Source: Verrucomicrobiota bacterium (GTDB taxonomy: Bacteria > Verrucomicrobiota > Verrucomicrobiia > Limisphaerales > UBA9464). Taken from it: a stretch of 36,558 bases of DNA. The translations under genes were made by a program, and so were the position numbers. The stretch is from the NCBI GenBank assembly GCA_025360495.1, contig JANYCC010000010.1:1-36558 (forward strand), written 5' to 3'. The notes under the pieces were generated by a model that was not told the DNA's origin, did not search any database, and worked only from the letters and a program-made list of their open reading frames with translations. Below are positions 33,833 to 36,558 of this stretch, piece by piece. Each line of letters begins with the position of its first letter. Position 1 is the stretch's first letter.

Positions 33833-34477
33833 ATGCCCGTCGCAACGTCCATGGAGCCCTCCGCCGAACCCCGGTCCCACGCCCCTGCCCAGACCGTGGC
33901 GGACGAAACGGGCGACCGTGCCTTGGTGCAGGCTGCGCAAGGGGGCGACTTGGGGGCGTTTGATGAATTGGTCGTGCGTTACCAGGAACGGATCTATGGG
34001 CTGGTGTACCACATGACGTCCAACCACGAAGACGCCAATGACCTGGCGCAGGAGGCATTCGTGAAGGCGTGGAAGGCGTTGAAGAACTTCAAGGGCGACA
34101 GCAGTTTTTACACGTGGATCTACCGGATCGCGGTGAATCACACGTTGAACCACCTGAAGCAACGCCGGAACCGCACCCCCCACCTGAGCCTCAATGACCT
34201 GGACTTCAATGCCGAACACGACCCCGACCTCGTCCAGTTGATTTCCCACAAGAATCCCCGGCGCGAGGTCAATCTCCGGGAGCTCGGCGAGAGTTTGAAC
34301 GCCGCCATGCTCAAGCTGTCCGAAGAACACCGGGCCGTGGTGACGATGCACGACATACAGGGGATGCCGCACGACGAGATCGCGCAGATCCTCCACTGCA
34401 ATCCGGGTACGGTGCGGTCGCGGTTGTTCTATGCCCGCCAGCAGATGCAGGCATGGCTTTCGGACTATTTACGTTGA
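33833..34477 (+). CDS. ECF-type RNA polymerase sigma factor
   Basis: 214-aa sigma-70 family factor. Region 2 (about 44-112) shows DELVVRYQERIYGLVYH, the core-binding DANDLAQEAFVKAWKAL and WIYRIAVNHTLNHLKQRR. Region 4 (about 152-210) shows LSEEHRAVVTMHDIQGMPHD and the recognition helix PGTVRSRLFYARQQM. Regions 1 and 3 are absent, as expected for ECF sigmas. The 28-residue leader is Pro/Ala-rich and likely disordered. Located 6 bp after the polyprenyl synthase and 3 bp before a membrane protein that is probably its anti-sigma factor. Target promoters are unknown; a role in envelope or respiratory stress is a fair guess. Confidence 0.95.
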   Translation: MPVATSMEPSAEPRSHAPAQTVADETGDRALVQAAQGGDLGAFDELVVRYQERIYGLVYHMTSNHEDANDLAQEAFVKAWKALKNFKGDSSFYTWIYRIAVNHTLNHLKQRRNRTPHLSLNDLDFNAEHDPDLVQLISHKNPRREVNLRELGESLNAAMLKLSEEHRAVVTMHDIQGMPHDEIAQILHCNPGTVRSRLFYARQQMQAWLSDYLR

Positions 34478-34480
34478 ACC

Positions 34481-34978
34481 ATGGATAATACGCCTGAGGG
34501 GTCTGAATCGGTCGGTCGATTGATGGCGTTGAAGCGGCATGAGACTCCGCCGCCGGGTTATTTCCGGGGGTTCTCCGCCCGGGTCATCGCCCGGATCGAG
34601 CAGGAGGAAATGGCCCGGGCCCAGCCGTGGTGGAGCCGGATCGGGGGTCTGTTGGATTGGCGTCCCGCCCTGCTCGGCGCCAATGCCCTGATCGTGGCCG
34701 GCATCGGCCTGATCGCCGGGGCCGCCGTGTTGATCCACAACTCCCGGCCGGACCGGGCCGCCCGCAATTCGGGTCAGCCCTTTGCCCCGGTCGGTGCCGG
34801 ATTGGGTTTGATCGACACGGAACCGTCCGGTCCGCTCGCCCCGCAAATCCGGTTTCCGGCCGGTTTGCGCTACCAGATCCAGTTCGTACCCGCCGACTCC
34901 AACCAGATCCCGGCCGGCCTCTTCGGCCAACCCCAGCTTCCCGTCATGCCCGTCGGATGGTCCGGCTGGCAACAATGA
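34481..34978 (+). CDS. Putative anti-sigma factor, single-span membrane protein
   Basis: 165-aa protein starting 3 bp after the sigma-factor stop. The cytoplasmic N-terminus (1-60) contains LMALKRHETPPPGYFRGFSA, a phrase I recall beside ECF sigma genes in Verrucomicrobia. One membrane helix follows (about 62-86, ALLGANALIVAGIGLIAGAA), then a Pro/Gly-rich periplasmic tail. It lacks the HXXXCXXC zinc motif of ZAS-type anti-sigmas. Gene order and topology support an anti-sigma role; no biochemical motif proves it. A strong terminator follows at 35000. Confidence 0.65.
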   Translation: MDNTPEGSESVGRLMALKRHETPPPGYFRGFSARVIARIEQEEMARAQPWWSRIGGLLDWRPALLGANALIVAGIGLIAGAAVLIHNSRPDRAARNSGQPFAPVGAGLGLIDTEPSGPLAPQIRFPAGLRYQIQFVPADSNQIPAGLFGQPQLPVMPVGWSGWQQ

Positions 34979-34999
34979 CGGGCGGGTTCGAAACGCGAA

Positions 35000-35033
35000 A
35001 CGGGCGACCCTCAAGGTCGCCCGTCTTTGTTTC
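35000..35033 (+). terminator. Intrinsic terminator of the sigma-factor operon
   Basis: A perfect 10-bp stem (ACGGGCGACC, loop CTCAA, GGTCGCCCGT; 35000-35024) followed by CTTTGTTTC. It begins 22 bp after the stop of the putative anti-sigma gene. Confidence 0.88.
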
Positions 35034-35080
35034 AACCCGGATGCTTCCAGCCCGGGTGTTCATTCCAGCCCGGATGTTTT
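35031..35080. repeat. Short tandem repeat, TTCCAGCCCGGATGTT-like
   Basis: Three imperfect units follow the terminator directly: TTCAACCCGGATGC (35031), TTCCAGCCCGGGTGTTCA (35045) and TTCCAGCCCGGATGTTT (35063), with a decayed fourth copy (TCAGCCCCG) after. Period 14-18 bp. It lies between the sigma operon and the convergent CvpA-like gene. Confidence 0.6.
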
Positions 35081-35095
35081 CAGCCCCGCACATCC

Positions 35096-36460
35096 TCACC
35101 CGGCCCGGATCAGGACCAAGGCCATCTTCAGGTTGGGCAACGGGATCACCAATCGGCCCAACTCATTGATGGTGGCGTCCAGCGGCGTGCTCTGGCTCAT
35201 TTTCGGACTGGTCAACACGTACTTCCCATCCGTATGCGTCCAGCGACCTTCACCGGTCACATCGATGTTGACGACCCCGGCTCCCGGGTTGGTCCGGATG
35301 GTGACGCCCCCGGCGGGATTGCCGGCCGGTGCACCCCGCCCGGTGAGCCCGTAACGGGCACTCAACCGGGGATCCATCGGCACCGCGCCCGCGGTGGCCG
35401 GGGCTGCTGCCGGGGCTTCCGCGCCCTCGACCGGCTTGGTTCCGGTGCTGGTGATGATGAACCGTCCATCGGTCAAAACTTTCATCCGCACCGGGGACAG
35501 TGCTGCGGAAAAACCGGCCCGCATGGCTGCAAATTCCGCGGCCGGGATGGTTCCGCGCATCCGCCGGGTCTGGAGCAGGACACTGCTCACGTCCACCTTC
35601 CACCGCCCCAGGATCTTTTCGTCGGCATACTTGGGGGACACGCCCGTCCGAAGGAACGTCTCCAAATCCTTGAGGTCCGTGGTCAGCAGCTTATCGGTGA
35701 GGTCCGTGTTGGCCAGCAACGCACGCGTGTGGGGATTGTTCAGGATCGCCGAGAAGCCCGCCTTGTCCTTCAGCAACGGCTTGAAGGTCTCGTCCGCCCC
35801 CATTTCCGCGAATTCCGGCTTGTCCTCCATCTCATAGAACGGCGGGTAATCCCGCAACCGCTCGTGCGCCGCCGGGTTCTCGAACAGCACCCCCATCATG
35901 TCCGAAACCTCATAGAACCGGGCCGGAGTCTCATCGATCGCCGCAAAGGTCTTGTCCCAGCCCGAGGTCTCCATGTGCCGCCGGATTGCCGTGGCCAGTT
36001 TGATCAGGCCGGGCTCATTGGTCCCCTCCCCGATGGTCTGCGCCGTCAGGTACCCACCCGCATAAATCCGCTTGCCGACGGTGAAAAACAGGATCAGCGC
36101 GATGAACAGACCGATCACCAAACCGCCGGCCTGGTTGACCCGCTCAAAACCCTCGCGCGTGGAATCGTCCGTGCGGTACTTGAAGTGGTGGTAAACCGGA
36201 TGATGGGCCGCAAATCCCATCGCATAGACGAGGAACCAGACCGCCAGGAAGGCCAGGAAGTAGGGCAACCCCATCTGGAGCACCTTGTTGTCCTGGGTCA
36301 TCCGGTCGGTGATCGGCTGCAACAGATTCCCCAGTGGACCCGACAGGGCCAGTGCGATCAGCGTCCCCACAAAGGCGACCCCCGCCCGGATGGCCCCGGA
36401 GCCGTAGCCCATGGCCCCAAAGACCATGGCAAACACGAGCGCGAACAGCCAGACGTACAT
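35096..36460 (-). CDS. CvpA-like multi-span membrane protein with soluble C-terminus
   Basis: 454-aa predicted inner-membrane protein. The ATG at 36460 (MYVWLFALVFAMVFGAMGYG) opens directly in the first helix; a GTG at 36520 would add 20 polar residues. Four hydrophobic segments (about 1-20, 26-45, 68-90, 118-138) with Gly-rich turns resemble the colicin V production/CvpA family, which is linked to envelope maintenance. The region after about 150 is soluble. It has helical blocks (SDMMGVLFENPAAHERLRDY, LLANTDLTDKLLTTDLKDLE) and a Pro/Ala linker, then a beta-rich end (GKYVLTSPKMSQSTPLDATI). I do not recognise this C-terminal part. Convergent with the sigma-factor operon. Confidence 0.65.
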   Translation of the reverse strand: MYVWLFALVFAMVFGAMGYGSGAIRAGVAFVGTLIALALSGPLGNLLQPITDRMTQDNKVLQMGLPYFLAFLAVWFLVYAMGFAAHHPVYHHFKYRTDDSTREGFERVNQAGGLVIGLFIALILFFTVGKRIYAGGYLTAQTIGEGTNEPGLIKLATAIRRHMETSGWDKTFAAIDETPARFYEVSDMMGVLFENPAAHERLRDYPPFYEMEDKPEFAEMGADETFKPLLKDKAGFSAILNNPHTRALLANTDLTDKLLTTDLKDLETFLRTGVSPKYADEKILGRWKVDVSSVLLQTRRMRGTIPAAEFAAMRAGFSAALSPVRMKVLTDGRFIITSTGTKPVEGAEAPAAAPATAGAVPMDPRLSARYGLTGRGAPAGNPAGGVTIRTNPGAGVVNIDVTGEGRWTHTDGKYVLTSPKMSQSTPLDATINELGRLVIPLPNLKMALVLIRAG

Positions 36461-36540
36461 GATGATGAAGTTAGGAACCCCAATCGCCGAGTGCACGTCA
36501 ATTTTCGACCGTTCCGCCACTCGGTGGGAGTCCGGTGAGC

Positions 36541-36558
36541 CCCCGCCCCCCCCCCCCC
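36541..36558. other. Poly-C run at the right edge
   Basis: Four C, one G, then 13 C end the window. This is either a true G/C homopolymer that broke assembly or a sequencing artefact; no feature is assigned. Bases 36461-36540 hold only the possible 5' extension and upstream region of the CvpA-like gene. Confidence 0.6.

Noticed and set aside
31946-34396. Minus-strand frame of about 800 codons across the sialidase-like and polyprenyl synthase region
   Set aside because: It overlaps three well-supported genes and has no recognisable domain; shadow of GC-rich coding DNA.
35027-35095. Peptide repeat FQPGCFQPGC encoded by the tandem repeat
   Set aside because: It arises from translating the intergenic repeat after a terminator, and the frame continues antisense through the CvpA-like gene.
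1-36558. CRISPR array, tRNA/rRNA genes, insertion sequence or phage genes
   Set aside because: I found no regularly spaced repeats, no tRNA cloverleaf with a GGTTCGA-type arm, and no transposase, integrase or phage structural motif.

Overview
This 36.6 kb, GC-rich window looks like chromosomal DNA of a Verrucomicrobiota bacterium, perhaps the Limisphaerales/Pedosphaera side of the phylum. This placement is inferred from gene style, not from a marker tree. The pointers are secreted PQQ-type beta-propellers opening with WPRFRG or WPSWRG motifs, a LysR with a PYGIQQPAIS helix-turn-helix, an ECF sigma factor paired with a PPPGYF-containing membrane protein, a DUF2723-TPR protein, and very few Shine-Dalgarno sequences. 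The right edge ends in a run of C, which suggests a contig end. The first gene is open to the left edge.

Layout. 1-4.8 kb: a WYL regulator (+) convergent with a large secreted subtilase (-). 4.9-8.3 kb: ftsH (+) convergent with proA (-). 8.6-11.1 kb: a Gfo/Idh/MocA oxidoreductase (-) divergent from an asparagine-synthetase-like enzyme that lacks its glutaminase nucleophile (+). 11.2-13.1 kb: an unrecognised 602-aa Gly/Pro/Arg-rich protein between two intrinsic terminators. 13.2-18.2 kb: a three-gene surface-glycan operon (DUF2723-TPR membrane protein, GT4 glycosyltransferase, polyprenyl-phosphate sugar-1-phosphate transferase). 18.2-20.6 kb: two secreted proteins (-). 20.7-22.0 kb: information-processing genes rpmB (+), smpB (-) and rpoZ (-). 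22.1-26.1 kb: a phzF-like gene (-) divergent from a uvrA paralogue (+). 26.2-29.0 kb: a PQQ-type propeller, a tiny membrane ORF and a lactonase-type propeller. 29.1-31.5 kb: a YmdB-type phosphodiesterase (-) divergent from LysR (+), then a VOC protein. 31.5-35.0 kb: a secreted sialidase-like propeller (-) divergent from an operon of polyprenyl diphosphate synthase, ECF sigma factor and putative anti-sigma. 35.1-36.5 kb: a CvpA-like membrane protein (-).

Most genes are housekeeping or envelope functions. I see no CRISPR array, transposase, phage, tRNA or rRNA, and no recognisable defence island. The most unusual material is intergenic. Every convergent gene junction longer than about 60 bp carries a repeat or hairpin (985-1235, 6896-7027, 21099-21201, 31463-31529, 34979-35095), and two of them share the same short repeat motif. 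The gene most worth a second look is the 602-aa protein at 11246-13054. A strong terminator hairpin ends only 10 nt before its start codon, so it may be controlled by attenuation. The glycan operon is also notable because each of its three enzymes departs from the family consensus at a key position.
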